A program made the position numbers and the translations under genes. Shown here piece after piece: positions 36,211 to 45,983 of a DNA stretch of 64,000 nt (position 1 is the stretch's first letter; each line of letters opens with the position of its first letter). This DNA is from Granulosicoccus sp047634635 (lineage in GTDB: Bacteria; Pseudomonadota; Gammaproteobacteria; Granulosicoccales; Granulosicoccaceae), in assembly GCA_047634635.1 (NCBI GenBank), contig JBLIIE010000001.1, positions 1 to 64,000 of the forward strand, written 5' to 3'. A model generated the notes under the pieces. That model was not told where the DNA came from. It was given only the letters and a program-made list of their open reading frames with translations, and did no database searches.

Positions 36211-37482
36211 ATGAGCGTCCACGACGACAGACACATTACCCGGCTAACACGTGACACGCTGGCTCTGATTCTCGCGGGGGGCCAGGGAAGCCGATTACAT
36301 GAACTTACCCACTGGCGTGCAAAACCCGCAGTGCCCTTTGGTGGAAAATTCAGAATCATTGACTTTGTTCTATCAAATTGCATTAACTCCGGTATTCGTC
36401 GTGTAGGCGTTGCTACCCAATACAAAGCACATTCACTTGTCAGACATATCAGTCGAGGATGGTCTGGTTTCAAGGCAGAGTTTGGTGAATTTGTTGAAAT
36501 ACTGCCAGCATCTAAACGCGTTGACGAAGGATGGTACAAAGGCACAGCAGACGCGGTCTTTCAGAACCTTGATATTATTCGGACCCATAAACCAAGATTT
36601 GTTCTGGTATTGGGTGGCGACCACATTTACAAAATGGATTACGGTCCGCTTGTGGCATCCCACGATCAACGCAAGGCAGACATGACGCTATGCTGTGTCG
36701 AGGTCTCCAAAGAGGAAGCTGCGGGTGCGTTTGGTGTCGTCAGAGTCGATTCCGAAGGACGGGTTCTAGAATTTCAGGAAAAACCTGCTGACCCTGCGGA
36801 AATACCAGGCAAACCCGGCCGAGTGCTTGCGTCCATGGGCAACTATGTATTCAACACTGAATTCTTGTATGACGAACTCATACACGATGCAGACTCCGAA
36901 GGCAGTTCTCATGATTTTGGCAAAGATATTCTGCCACGCATTGTTGAAACGGGAACCGTTTACGCATTTCGTCTTGGTGATGATCAACCGGGTGGTCAGC
37001 CATACTGGCGCGACGTGGGTACCCTTGATGCCTTTTGGGAAGCCAACATGGAACTGGTCGATGTCGAGCCTGAGCTAGACCTTTACGATCAGGAATGGCC
37101 TGTTTATACCTACCAGATGCAATTACCTTCAGCCAAATTTGTACACGATGTTGGGGCTCGCCGTGGCATGGCGCTAAATTGTATTGTCTCCGGAGGGTGT
37201 ATTATTTCAGGAGGAACCGTGAGCCGTTCTCTTCTTTTTAGTAACGTCCGGGTGCGTTCATATAGCAAGATCGAAGATTCAGTTATCCTTCCGGATGTAG
37301 ATGTCGGGAGAAATTGCAAAATCCGTAAGGCCATCGTGGATTCGGGTACCATTCTTGAAGAGGGTACTGAGATAGGGATCAACCGAGAACACGATCTGGA
37401 ACGCGGATTTCGCGTCACGGAAAGCGGCATAACGCTTGTGACGCCAGAAAATTTCGGCCAGATGTTACATCGTGTACGATAA
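36211..37482 (+). CDS. glgC: Glucose-1-phosphate adenylyltransferase
   Basis: This 423-residue enzyme makes ADP-glucose for glycogen. It has ALILAGGQGSRLHELT (pyrophosphorylase loop), AKPAVPFGGKFRIIDFVLSN and GDHIYKMDYGP, and a left-handed beta-helix C-terminal domain (CIVSGGCIISGGTVS, then SVILPDVDVGRNC). The start ATG has AAGGAAA seven bases upstream. It heads the glgC-glgA-glgB operon. Confidence 0.97.
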   Translation: MSVHDDRHITRLTRDTLALILAGGQGSRLHELTHWRAKPAVPFGGKFRIIDFVLSNCINSGIRRVGVATQYKAHSLVRHISRGWSGFKAEFGEFVEILPASKRVDEGWYKGTADAVFQNLDIIRTHKPRFVLVLGGDHIYKMDYGPLVASHDQRKADMTLCCVEVSKEEAAGAFGVVRVDSEGRVLEFQEKPADPAEIPGKPGRVLASMGNYVFNTEFLYDELIHDADSEGSSHDFGKDILPRIVETGTVYAFRLGDDQPGGQPYWRDVGTLDAFWEANMELVDVEPELDLYDQEWPVYTYQMQLPSAKFVHDVGARRGMALNCIVSGGCIISGGTVSRSLLFSNVRVRSYSKIEDSVILPDVDVGRNCKIRKAIVDSGTILEEGTEIGINREHDLERGFRVTESGITLVTPENFGQMLHRVR

Positions 37483-37609
37483 AGGTTAAGGATAACTGAC
37501 TGATTTGCTGTCCTGACATCTTGACGTGCATCAGTCGCTATCCTATCGCGATGGTTGAATACGACAAGTAGCTGTTTTTTTTCGAGTCACTGTTAACCAG
37601 CGAAATATT

Positions 37610-39199
37610 ATGCCCTCGCCTAAACATATTTGCATGCTTGCCGCCGAGAACGACGTCATACCCGGCGGCAAAGTGGGCGGCATTGGCGATGTCGTCAGAG
37701 ACATTCCAAAAGCCCTGGCGAAAATCGGTGCTCAAGTATCAGTTGTCATTCCAGCCTACGCCTCATTTCATCTACAGCCAGAGTCGTTGCTCGTTGGAAC
37801 AGTCGCAGCAGAATTTAGAGGTCGCCCCGAACGTATAGAATTGTATGAATTGTTCGCCAATCAGGACAAAGGCGTTCACTACTACGTGCTGCACCATCCG
37901 TTGTTTGGTGCTGGAGGTGCAGGAAATGTCTATTGCGATGATGATGCCAATCAGCCGTTCGCCACAGATGCCAACAAGTTCGCCTTATTCAGTGTCGCCA
38001 GCCTGAGCATTATTAAAGCTGGATTACTAGGCACGGTAGACGTTCTGCATTTACATGATTGGCACAGTGCACTTGCTGCAGCATTGCTCAAATTCGATCC
38101 TGCTTTTCGATCGTTGCAATCGATTCATTGCGTTTACAGTATTCATAATCTGGCCTTGCAGGGCATTCGCCCGTTTGCCGAGAGCGCATCATCTCTTGAA
38201 GCATGGTTTCCACACTTGCATTATGACAAGGAGCGAATGGCTGATCCCAGATGGCCACACTGTGTAAACCCCATGGCAACGGCCATTCGCCTGGCAGACA
38301 AAGTCCACACCGTATCACCCACCTATGCCGCAGAGATCGTAAGACCCAATGATCCATCCAAAGGGTTCCATGGAGGTGAAGGCCTAGACAAAGATCTCCG
38401 AACTTGTGCAGAACAGGACCGGTTGCTCGGAATCATTAATGGCATCGACTACCCTGTTAGCGAGTACTCCGTTAGCAAGAACAGCAGTCATCGCGACGCT
38501 AAATCCTGGGCGAAGTTTTTGTCTCAGGCAAGCGACGAAATGCTTCGGATAATCGGCACACAAAGCGTGCTGAAAAACTCGGACTATCTCGCGCACCAGC
38601 GTCTGGCACGATGGCAGTGGCAGCCTTTGCCAGCTCATGTTGTTACCAGTGTCGGTCGACTAACCGACCAGAAGATGGCTTTATTACTCCAGCCGATGGA
38701 AGACGGGAAAATTCCGCTGGAATCGTTGCTCGAACTTCTACAAAATCGTGGGCTCCTGCTGGTCCTTGGCACCGGTGATACAGACCTTGAATTTACCTGC
38801 AAGAAACTTGCAGCTAATCACCCTCACTTTCTATTCTTCAATCAATACTCTCAGCACCTCTCAGATTTATTCTTTAGCAACGGTGATCTATTTCTGATGC
38901 CAAGTTCATTCGAACCGTGCGGAATTAGTCAGATGCTCGCAATGCGTTCTGCTCAACCCTGCTTGGCTCACGAGGTTGGAGGACTAAAAGACACAATTAG
39001 AAATAATGAGACTGGCTATCTGTTTTCAGGAGATTCACTATCAGCTCAATCAGCAGCAATGATTGAACGGTTTGAACAAGTACTAACCCAGCGTGAACAA
39101 CAGCCCGTCGATTATCAAAAAATTTCCGTTACTGCCAGCAAAGAGCGATTTAATTGGCAGGATAGCGCAGAGCAATACATGACAGAGTTGTATTCATGA
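37610..39199 (+). CDS. glgA: Glycogen synthase (ADP-glucose)
   Basis: A 529-residue GT5 glycogen synthase. The ADP-glucose-binding KVGGIGDVV (residues 21-29) is the family's KxGGL variant. It also has DVLHLHDWHSALAAALLK, YSIHNLALQG, SVGRLTDQKM and PSSFEPCGISQMLAMR, with the donor-site Glu. The ATG stop/start overlap with glgB (ATGA) means they are coupled. Length is somewhat greater than E. coli GlgA (477). Confidence 0.95.
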   Translation: MPSPKHICMLAAENDVIPGGKVGGIGDVVRDIPKALAKIGAQVSVVIPAYASFHLQPESLLVGTVAAEFRGRPERIELYELFANQDKGVHYYVLHHPLFGAGGAGNVYCDDDANQPFATDANKFALFSVASLSIIKAGLLGTVDVLHLHDWHSALAAALLKFDPAFRSLQSIHCVYSIHNLALQGIRPFAESASSLEAWFPHLHYDKERMADPRWPHCVNPMATAIRLADKVHTVSPTYAAEIVRPNDPSKGFHGGEGLDKDLRTCAEQDRLLGIINGIDYPVSEYSVSKNSSHRDAKSWAKFLSQASDEMLRIIGTQSVLKNSDYLAHQRLARWQWQPLPAHVVTSVGRLTDQKMALLLQPMEDGKIPLESLLELLQNRGLLLVLGTGDTDLEFTCKKLAANHPHFLFFNQYSQHLSDLFFSNGDLFLMPSSFEPCGISQMLAMRSAQPCLAHEVGGLKDTIRNNETGYLFSGDSLSAQSAAMIERFEQVLTQREQQPVDYQKISVTASKERFNWQDSAEQYMTELYS

Positions 39200-41418
39200 A
39201 CACTGAACTCGACAAAGCATCAATCGATGCCATTGTAGATGGCCGTCATACCAGCATTTTTTCTGTCCTGGGGCAACACCAGACTAGCAACGAATCAGTA
39301 ACAAACGCCTCAGTCATACGTACCTTTCAACCCCACGTGGACAAGGTCGTGCTTGTCGATGAGAAAGGTATCAAAACACCTATGGTGGAGATCCACCCAC
39401 ATGGTCTGTTTGAAGTAAGTTTACCCACGCGTATCAATTCCTATCACCTGCAACTAGCCAATGATGAGCATCATTGGGACATTGTTGATGCCTACGCTTT
39501 GCCATCCCCTATGGGTGAACTGGATCGTCACCTGTTTAATGAAGGCACACACGAATGGCTCTATAAGACGTTGGGCTCGCACTTCATGGAATGGCAGGGG
39601 ATTGAGGGTGTGCAATTCGCCGTGTGGGCTCCCAATGCTCAGAGCGTCGGTGTTGTTGGCGATTTCAATGACTGGGATGGAAGGCGCCATCTCATGCGAT
39701 CACATCAGGAAAGTGGTGTCTGGGACATCTTCATTCCAGGGATAACCAGTGGCGCACTGTACAAATTTGAAATACGTAATAATCAAGGTAATCTGCTGGC
39801 TCTAAAGCATGACCCCTATGCGCCCTACTTCGAACAACCTCCCGGAAATGCATCAATTGTCTTCGAGAGCCAATTTATCTGGAGTGACAGCGAATATCAG
39901 GGTCGCAAAAAAGGGCTTGATCCTCGCCACCAGCCAATTTCGATTTACGAGGTTCATGCTGGTTCCTGGAGACATAACCTACATGGAGATCCACTAACTT
40001 ACGTTGAATTAGCCAAAACGCTGATACCCTACGCCGTAGAAAATGGCTTCACTCATATCGAGCTAATGCCTATTACGGAGCATCCTTTCGAAGGTTCATG
40101 GGGGTATCAGCCCATTGGGCTTTTCGCACCGACATCCCGCTTTGGTAGCCCTGATGACTTCAGGCACTTGGTGGACGCCTGTCATGCCTCCAATATCGGC
40201 ATAATAATGGATTGGGTGCCGGCTCATTTTCCTACCGATGCGCATGGACTGGGACAGTTCGACGGCACCCACCTTTACGAACACGCAGACCCACGCCAAG
40301 GCATGCATCAGGATTGGCAAACACTGATTTACAACTTCGGTCGGCGGGAAGTTGCAAACTACTTATTGAGTAACGCGCTGTACTGGATTAGAGAATTTCA
40401 TCTCGACGGGCTACGAGTCGATGCCGTAGCCTCAATGCTCTATCTGGATTATTCACGTGAACAAGGCCAATGGATCCCCAATAAGCATGGCGGTCGGGAG
40501 AACCTAGAGGCCATTGATTTTCTTAAACGCATGAACATCCTGGTGCACGCCGAAGGTGGTATCACCTTAGCTGAGGAATCCACCTCCTTCCCCGGTGTCA
40601 GCCACCCTACGTACAGCAACGGTCTGGGGTTTACTTTCAAGTGGAACATGGGGTGGATGCACGACACTCTGGACTATATGAGCAAAGATGCGGCTTATCG
40701 AAAGTATCACCACAATACTTTGACGTTCGGATTGATCTACGCGTTTAGCGAAAATTTTGCGCTGCCCTTCTCACACGATGAAGTGGTTTACGGCAAAGGC
40801 TCCATGATCAACAAGATGCCGGGCGATGATTGGCAAAAATTCGCAAATTTACGCGCTCTTTACACTCTTATGTTTGGATATCCCGGCAAGAAATTGAATT
40901 TCATGGGTGGAGAAATAGCCCAATACAGCGAATGGCAACATGAAGGCAGCATCCAATGGGATTTGCTTGGAAATCCTAAGCATCAAGGAATTCAGTTACT
41001 CGTTCGAGACCTGAACAAACTCTACGCATCGCACCCAGCTCTGCACGAAACTGACTGTGAAGCACAGGGTTTTGAATGGATCGACTGCGATGATGTCGAA
41101 CAAAGTGTCATCTCGTTCTATCGTTATTCTCTTGACCGAACAAGTAACTGCATAGTGGTGTGCAACTTTACGCCGTTAATTCGTAACAACTACATTATTG
41201 GTGTGAACGAACCAGGGTCCTATCGTGAGCTACTGAACTCTGATGATGAGAGATATGGTGGAAGTGGTCAAGGCAATCAGACACGATCAGCTTCCAAGGC
41301 CTCACCCATAGTAGCCAGGAATGAGATCACGCATTCCAGGCCCGCTTCTTTGGCCCTCACATTGCCCCCTTTGGCAGTATTGATTCTCGAGTGGACTGGC
41401 AACCCGACCAAAGCCTGA
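39196..41418 (+). CDS. glgB: 1,4-alpha-glucan branching enzyme
   Basis: This 740-residue GH13 enzyme makes alpha-1,6 branches. The N-terminal CBM48 domain (GVQFAVWAPNAQSVGVVGDF) is followed by the barrel with MPITEHPFEGSWGYQ, DWVPAHFPTD, the nucleophile Asp in DGLRVDAVASM (about 405) and the acid/base Glu in ITLAEESTS (about 458), then FSHDEVVYGKGSM. The extra N-terminal domain of about 100 residues is present. A short Ser-rich stretch (about 687-715) near the C-terminus is unusual. Confidence 0.96.
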   Translation: MNTELDKASIDAIVDGRHTSIFSVLGQHQTSNESVTNASVIRTFQPHVDKVVLVDEKGIKTPMVEIHPHGLFEVSLPTRINSYHLQLANDEHHWDIVDAYALPSPMGELDRHLFNEGTHEWLYKTLGSHFMEWQGIEGVQFAVWAPNAQSVGVVGDFNDWDGRRHLMRSHQESGVWDIFIPGITSGALYKFEIRNNQGNLLALKHDPYAPYFEQPPGNASIVFESQFIWSDSEYQGRKKGLDPRHQPISIYEVHAGSWRHNLHGDPLTYVELAKTLIPYAVENGFTHIELMPITEHPFEGSWGYQPIGLFAPTSRFGSPDDFRHLVDACHASNIGIIMDWVPAHFPTDAHGLGQFDGTHLYEHADPRQGMHQDWQTLIYNFGRREVANYLLSNALYWIREFHLDGLRVDAVASMLYLDYSREQGQWIPNKHGGRENLEAIDFLKRMNILVHAEGGITLAEESTSFPGVSHPTYSNGLGFTFKWNMGWMHDTLDYMSKDAAYRKYHHNTLTFGLIYAFSENFALPFSHDEVVYGKGSMINKMPGDDWQKFANLRALYTLMFGYPGKKLNFMGGEIAQYSEWQHEGSIQWDLLGNPKHQGIQLLVRDLNKLYASHPALHETDCEAQGFEWIDCDDVEQSVISFYRYSLDRTSNCIVVCNFTPLIRNNYIIGVNEPGSYRELLNSDDERYGGSGQGNQTRSASKASPIVARNEITHSRPASLALTLPPLAVLILEWTGNPTKA

Positions 41419-41526
41419 TATACACTTCCGCCCAACTTGAATAAATCGCTGGTCCTCGTACCAGCCATGAAGTGCGTTGCAATATGTCGCGCACGTGCAC
41501 CGATGTAGAGATGGGTTCCACATACT

Positions 41527-43311
41527 ATGAAAAAACTGTTATTAACCGCAGCTTTAGGCCTCGGTCTTGGTGGCGGCGCCTGGAAATATCAAAATCCTGA
41601 AGGTACTTTAGAAGATTTTCGTACGCAGGCAAACGCCACTGTTGATCGGCTCAAAGTCGGAGTGGAGGCCGTTAGAACTTCCGACCCGAAGATAGTGCAA
41701 GAACAGGAAGAACAACAGATCGCGCTAAATTCACGGCAGGAAGCCGAAACAAAGGCTCTAATTGATCGTTTAGCGAAGTTAGAAGAAATGGTATTGACTC
41801 CTAACGAAGACGAGCCTGAGTCAGGCAGTATCGCTCTGACAACAGCCACTGACGAGCTGCAAGTGAACACCGACTCCAACTCAGCAAGCACGACTGCAAT
41901 AATTGCGAACGCCGAAGCAAAAGTAGCTGCGGCAGAAGCAAGGATTGCAGCCGCTGAGACGAATATTGAGCAAGTTCTTGAGCAACAAGCCAAGATGCAA
42001 GCATCTTTTGACACTCTTGAAAACACCATAAGTACGCTGCAGGCGTCAGCCCAGAACATGGAAGGTACCAGTACAACCGAACTGGCACGCGTCAACGCGA
42101 TCGACAGTAGGCTTGAATTAATGATGCGCCGCGTCGAAGAACAAACATTCGATTCGGAGATTGCAAGCGTAAAGGAAGGCCTGCAGGTTCTAGGTGCCGA
42201 TGTGTTGGATGTACAAGGCACTCTCAAGAAGCAAGAGACAAACACTGCCAGTGATATCACTAGCGTCAATGAAAGAGCCAGCGCACTGGACAATCGGCTG
42301 GACACACTCGCCTCTTTCGCTCGACAAGACAAAACTTCCAGCGACTCTGGTGCGCAACCTTCGAATACACTCGCAGGCCCTGCTCTCGCCACTCTGAGTG
42401 CCGGTATTGACGAACGATTTAGTGCACTGGAAGACCGACTACAGACAGTCAACGCAGACTCTCGCAGGTTAGGTAGCCTCAATGATCAGATGCTATCGTT
42501 GGTAGAGGATATTGCGTCACTGAAAATACAGTACGCCGACACAGATCGCTCACTCGGGGAGATCAGTGGAAATATTGATGGACTGAAAACAGCCAGTGAA
42601 TCAATGTCCATTGAAACTGTGCAAGCAGAAATTCGTGATCAGCTAGCCAACGTACAGTCACAATTGGAAAATGATCGAGCCAGCGACAATTCTTCAGAGC
42701 TTGAAGTGCTGATCAACACGACTCGCAATCGTATTCGTACACTTGAGCTGCGCGTCCAGGATCTCCCTGCGTCATCAGAAGAGGCAGACAACGCGTTGCA
42801 AAGTCAGAGTGCACTGAAATCACAGATCAATGCTTTGGAAAAACGGCTGGAAACCATCAACCAGACCGACCCGGATCTGGCAAATACACTGTCCAATGTT
42901 CAGCAACAAGTTGAACAACTGGCAGCACAGAGTTTTGTGATCCAGGCAGATCTCAAAGCTCAAAGTGAAGGCCGAACGGTTGAATACAAAATCTACTTTG
43001 ATAGCAATAGCGCCGACATCACTACTGGTGCGGCAACAGTGCTGAAGTCATTCATTGCACAGGAAAAAAACCGCACGCTCGGCGTTTCTATATATGGATT
43101 CACCGATCGCAGTGGCTCAGCGTTTTACAACCAGAAACTAGCAGAGCAACGTGCGACAACAGTACGTTCCTTCCTCATTCAAAATGGTATGGACTACACC
43201 AAGATCAAGGCGTTGACAGGCCTAGGGGAAGATGCGGCTGCAGCTGTGTTACCAGACAATGCTGAAGACTCTCAGCAGCGCGTAGTCGTACTTTACGCTG
43301 AACAACCTTAA
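41527..43311 (+). CDS. Coiled-coil protein with C-terminal OmpA peptidoglycan-binding domain
   Basis: A 594-residue envelope protein. The N-terminus KKLLLTAALGLGLGGGAW looks like a signal or anchor. Residues about 50-480 form a long, Ala/Glu/Gln/Ser-rich coiled coil with many heptad-like units. The C-terminal domain (about 485-594) starts YKIYFDSNSADI and has GFTDRSGSAFYNQKLAEQRA, the OmpA peptidoglycan-binding signature. It should link the envelope to peptidoglycan. It follows glgB by 108 bases and precedes pncA. I do not know a close named homolog. Confidence 0.75.
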   Translation: MKKLLLTAALGLGLGGGAWKYQNPEGTLEDFRTQANATVDRLKVGVEAVRTSDPKIVQEQEEQQIALNSRQEAETKALIDRLAKLEEMVLTPNEDEPESGSIALTTATDELQVNTDSNSASTTAIIANAEAKVAAAEARIAAAETNIEQVLEQQAKMQASFDTLENTISTLQASAQNMEGTSTTELARVNAIDSRLELMMRRVEEQTFDSEIASVKEGLQVLGADVLDVQGTLKKQETNTASDITSVNERASALDNRLDTLASFARQDKTSSDSGAQPSNTLAGPALATLSAGIDERFSALEDRLQTVNADSRRLGSLNDQMLSLVEDIASLKIQYADTDRSLGEISGNIDGLKTASESMSIETVQAEIRDQLANVQSQLENDRASDNSSELEVLINTTRNRIRTLELRVQDLPASSEEADNALQSQSALKSQINALEKRLETINQTDPDLANTLSNVQQQVEQLAAQSFVIQADLKAQSEGRTVEYKIYFDSNSADITTGAATVLKSFIAQEKNRTLGVSIYGFTDRSGSAFYNQKLAEQRATTVRSFLIQNGMDYTKIKALTGLGEDAAAAVLPDNAEDSQQRVVVLYAEQP

Positions 43312-43332
43312 GCCAAGATACAGGTTTACGCC

Positions 43333-43950
43333 ATGACTTTGCCGGATATTAGAGAAACAGACTGCCTATTGATTATTGATGTGCAAAAGGATTTCTGTAC
43401 CGGCGGGTCACTGGCCGTGCCTGCTGCTGAAGAGGTTCTTCCATGGATCAACGAAAACTTAGCACAGTTCCAGACTGTTGTTCTGACCCAAGACTGGCAC
43501 CCTGCTGGCCACTCAAGCTTTGCCAGTACGCATGTTGACCTGGCGCCTTTTGATACGGTCGAAATGCCTTATGGAAGTCAAACACTGTGGCCTGACCATT
43601 GTATTCAAGGTAGCAATGGTGCCGGTTTCCACGACGATCTCATAACGGACAACGCTCAGCTCATCATTAGAAAAGGGTTCAGAAACGCCATCGATTCCTA
43701 TTCAGCGTTTTACGAAAATGATCACACGACAGCAACCGGCCTTACCGGATATTTGCGTGAAAGGTCGGTCCAACGGTTGGTTTGTGTGGGTCTGGCTTTA
43801 GATTACTGTGTCCGTTTTTCTGCTATCGACGCATGTCGCGAGGGTTTCGAGACAGTTGTGGTGGAGGCAGGCTGCAGAGGTATCAATGTTAACGGCTCCA
43901 ACGACGATGCTCGTCTAGCAATGCTAGCGGCAGGAGCAACCCTGTTCTAG
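43333..43950 (+). CDS. pncA: Nicotinamidase
   Basis: A 205-residue isochorismatase-fold enzyme hydrolysing nicotinamide to nicotinate in NAD salvage. The catalytic triad is visible as Asp16 (IIDVQKDFC), Lys about 114 (IRKGFR) and Cys about 159 (LALDYCVRFSA). Metal-site residues lie in TQDWHPAGHSSFAS. The ATG follows the preceding gene by about 20 bases, so it may share its transcript. Confidence 0.95.
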   Translation: MTLPDIRETDCLLIIDVQKDFCTGGSLAVPAAEEVLPWINENLAQFQTVVLTQDWHPAGHSSFASTHVDLAPFDTVEMPYGSQTLWPDHCIQGSNGAGFHDDLITDNAQLIIRKGFRNAIDSYSAFYENDHTTATGLTGYLRERSVQRLVCVGLALDYCVRFSAIDACREGFETVVVEAGCRGINVNGSNDDARLAMLAAGATLF

Positions 43951-43973
43951 GAGCCTGCACGTCAGACTCCTAG
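43947..43973. terminator. Hairpin at the pncA/PfkB convergent junction
   Basis: CTAGGAG (43947-43953, overlapping the pncA stop) pairs with CTCCTAG (43967-43973), a perfect 7-bp stem with 13-nt loop. It lies exactly between convergent genes. There is no T-tract, so it is only a candidate two-way terminator. Confidence 0.4.
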
Positions 43974-44929
43974 GAGCTCGCAGAGCTCTGCCACTGTTGA
44001 ATATCCGCCAGAGTCGGCAGATCAGCACCCGGCCGAGTGCACGTAATAGCGGCGGCAACCGCTGCGAAATTAACCCAATCTTCAATATTCGCATCGTCCA
44101 ATGACAACTGCCCATCTATAATACAGCCGTGGGCATAGAGCCAATGCAGACTCGCAGCCTGAAACGTGTCTCCTGCTCCAACCGTGTCAGCGACTATGAC
44201 TGACAAAGATCCCGATCTGGCAGTTCGGCCATCTGCTGTGTACACGGTTGCCCCTTTGCCACCCTCAGTCACCGCAACAGCCTTCACGCCTAACGCCAGG
44301 GTATCGGCAGCAAATGATTCGAAGGAAATGTTTTCGCCAAACAGTAACCCGATGTCTTCATCGCTGGCTTTCACAAAATCAGCTACTTTAGCCAGTTGCG
44401 CAAAGTTCTCTCGCCAGATTTCCATATCGGGCTGAACAGACGGTCGAAGATTGGGGTCATAGGATATGACACGTTTTCCAGCCTCTCTGACCGCAAGCGC
44501 AATCAATGCAGTGCAGGTTGGCTCTACAGCCGTAGAATATGAACCGAAATGTAAAACGGCCAACTCATCCGGAAATTCGAGTGGAAGCTCATCAATACTC
44601 AGTGAGTTATCAGCCGTATTGTCAGTGTAGAACGCATAGTTAGCAGACCCATCCTGATTTGTTCTAATCATGGCCAGGGTACTGTTCAGGGAAGTTGGAA
44701 TGATCCAATCCTGCTTGATCCCGTTAGACTTAATGTATTCGCTAATGCCTTGACCGATAAAGTCGGTTGAATTTTTACACAGGTAACCTGTGTTGTTTCC
44801 TAACCGAGACAGTCCCACAGCAACATTCAAAGGAGAGCCTCCAACATGCCCTTGTAAGGATACTTTTCCTATTGCATCAGTCGGCTGATTGAATAAATCG
44901 ACAAGAATATCCCCGCAACTTATAAACAC
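43970..44929 (-). CDS. PfkB-family carbohydrate kinase, probable fructokinase
   Basis: A 319-residue ribokinase-fold kinase. The sugar-binding part GGSPLNVAVGLSRLGNNTGY and the C-terminal ATP/anion-hole motif DTVGAGDTF (about 250-258, catalytic Asp) are clear. The GGSPxNVA start is most like bacterial fructokinases, but ribokinase or KDG kinase is possible. No sugar transporter is adjacent, so substrate is uncertain. Confidence 0.88.
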   Translation of the reverse strand: MFISCGDILVDLFNQPTDAIGKVSLQGHVGGSPLNVAVGLSRLGNNTGYLCKNSTDFIGQGISEYIKSNGIKQDWIIPTSLNSTLAMIRTNQDGSANYAFYTDNTADNSLSIDELPLEFPDELAVLHFGSYSTAVEPTCTALIALAVREAGKRVISYDPNLRPSVQPDMEIWRENFAQLAKVADFVKASDEDIGLLFGENISFESFAADTLALGVKAVAVTEGGKGATVYTADGRTARSGSLSVIVADTVGAGDTFQAASLHWLYAHGCIIDGQLSLDDANIEDWVNFAAVAAAITCTRPGADLPTLADIQQWQSSASS

Positions 44930-45018
44930 AGATGATCTAGCTCCGCAAATTGAGTAAGGGTGCCCCTCGGGCTGTCAGTATGTCAAGCGATCAGCCGGGC
45001 TACCTGCACGCCAAGCAA

Positions 45019-45906
45019 CTACTCCTGTATCAATTCGAACTGGACAATTTCGTTAGCCGACTCCTCCGGCAGGACTCCCAGACTCAGAATGCCTTTGCCG
45101 TCGAGCACAATTGAGTCACGACGCATGTGGAAAGGTTGTAAACCCTCCTTTTTGATGTAAGTTCCATTGGTGCTTAAATCATTTAAGAGAAATTGACCCC
45201 GTTGGTACACTATTTGGGCATGCTGGCGACTCGCCTCATCGTTTAGTACGGTGATGTTATTTTCTTCTGCACGCCCCATCACAACGTCAGGAAATTCAGG
45301 ACCGACATGCAGAGTTTGAGCGCCATATTGAAGTTTAAGATGCTGATTTAAAAAAGAAACTACGTGATGAACACGGCGGCTCGACACGCGAGTAGAGGAC
45401 TGTTTTTGATCGCGCCAGTCCAGGCGATGAATCGACACTGGTATAGGGATCCCTTTCACATCAATGTCGTCGACATCAGATGCACAAAGACGGATATCAG
45501 GCGACAATTGTTCTACAGCATCCACCGTGGCGACAATTTCATCGACTCTGGCAAATGCTGCGACTCGTGCGGCAATATTGACCGCGTGGCCGTACACGTC
45601 TCCGGCATCGGGAATCACTGAGCCTGTGTGAAATCCGACTCGTACTGCCACAGGCATTCCCAGGTGGGCCTGCTGAATTGATTTGGCTCCCATGAATGCG
45701 GCGTCACTAGAAGCGAAGCTTGCCAACACTGAATCGCCAACGGTGCGCAGCACTTCACCGCCATTTTCCCGCACAGCAAGTTTCATGGAGGCCAGACTCT
45801 GAGCAATCAGCTGATAAGCTTTCTCATCACCGACCCGTTCGTAAAGCACACCACTGCCGCCTATATCAGCAAACAAAATAGTAAGTAAACGGGGGTTTAA
45901 GTTCAT
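45019..45906 (-). CDS. Class III nucleotide cyclase fused to FHA domain
   Basis: A 295-residue protein. Residues about 6-165 form a class III cyclase domain: metal Asp in ILFADIGGSG, second metal Asp in RTVGDSVLASF, and GDVYGHAVNIAARV with the adenine-directing Asp and transition-state Asn/Arg. The usual Lys before TxGD is Arg here. The C-terminal half is an FHA phosphothreonine-binding domain: VVMGRAEENNITVLNDEASR and NDLSTNGTYIKKEG. Cyclase-FHA fusions link a second messenger to Ser/Thr phosphorylation. The frame opens with GTG at 45930; ATG at 45906 is preferred. Confidence 0.88.
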   Translation of the reverse strand: MNLNPRLLTILFADIGGSGVLYERVGDEKAYQLIAQSLASMKLAVRENGGEVLRTVGDSVLASFASSDAAFMGAKSIQQAHLGMPVAVRVGFHTGSVIPDAGDVYGHAVNIAARVAAFARVDEIVATVDAVEQLSPDIRLCASDVDDIDVKGIPIPVSIHRLDWRDQKQSSTRVSSRRVHHVVSFLNQHLKLQYGAQTLHVGPEFPDVVMGRAEENNITVLNDEASRQHAQIVYQRGQFLLNDLSTNGTYIKKEGLQPFHMRRDSIVLDGKGILSLGVLPEESANEIVQFELIQE

Positions 45907-45983
45907 ATGACAATGGTAGCGCAGCTTCACCCACGAGACTGTTATAGTCGGTAATACACAAAGCGCAATATACGGTTATACAG

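Noticed and set aside
37483..37609. ACTGAT/ATCAGT inverted repeat between glgC and glgA
   Set aside because: Six-base arms with a long spacer are not enough to support a terminator or operator.
41589..42482. Long open frame on the minus strand inside the coiled-coil gene
   Set aside because: It is a Ser/Arg-rich reading of the complementary strand with no domain; the plus-strand protein has an OmpA domain.
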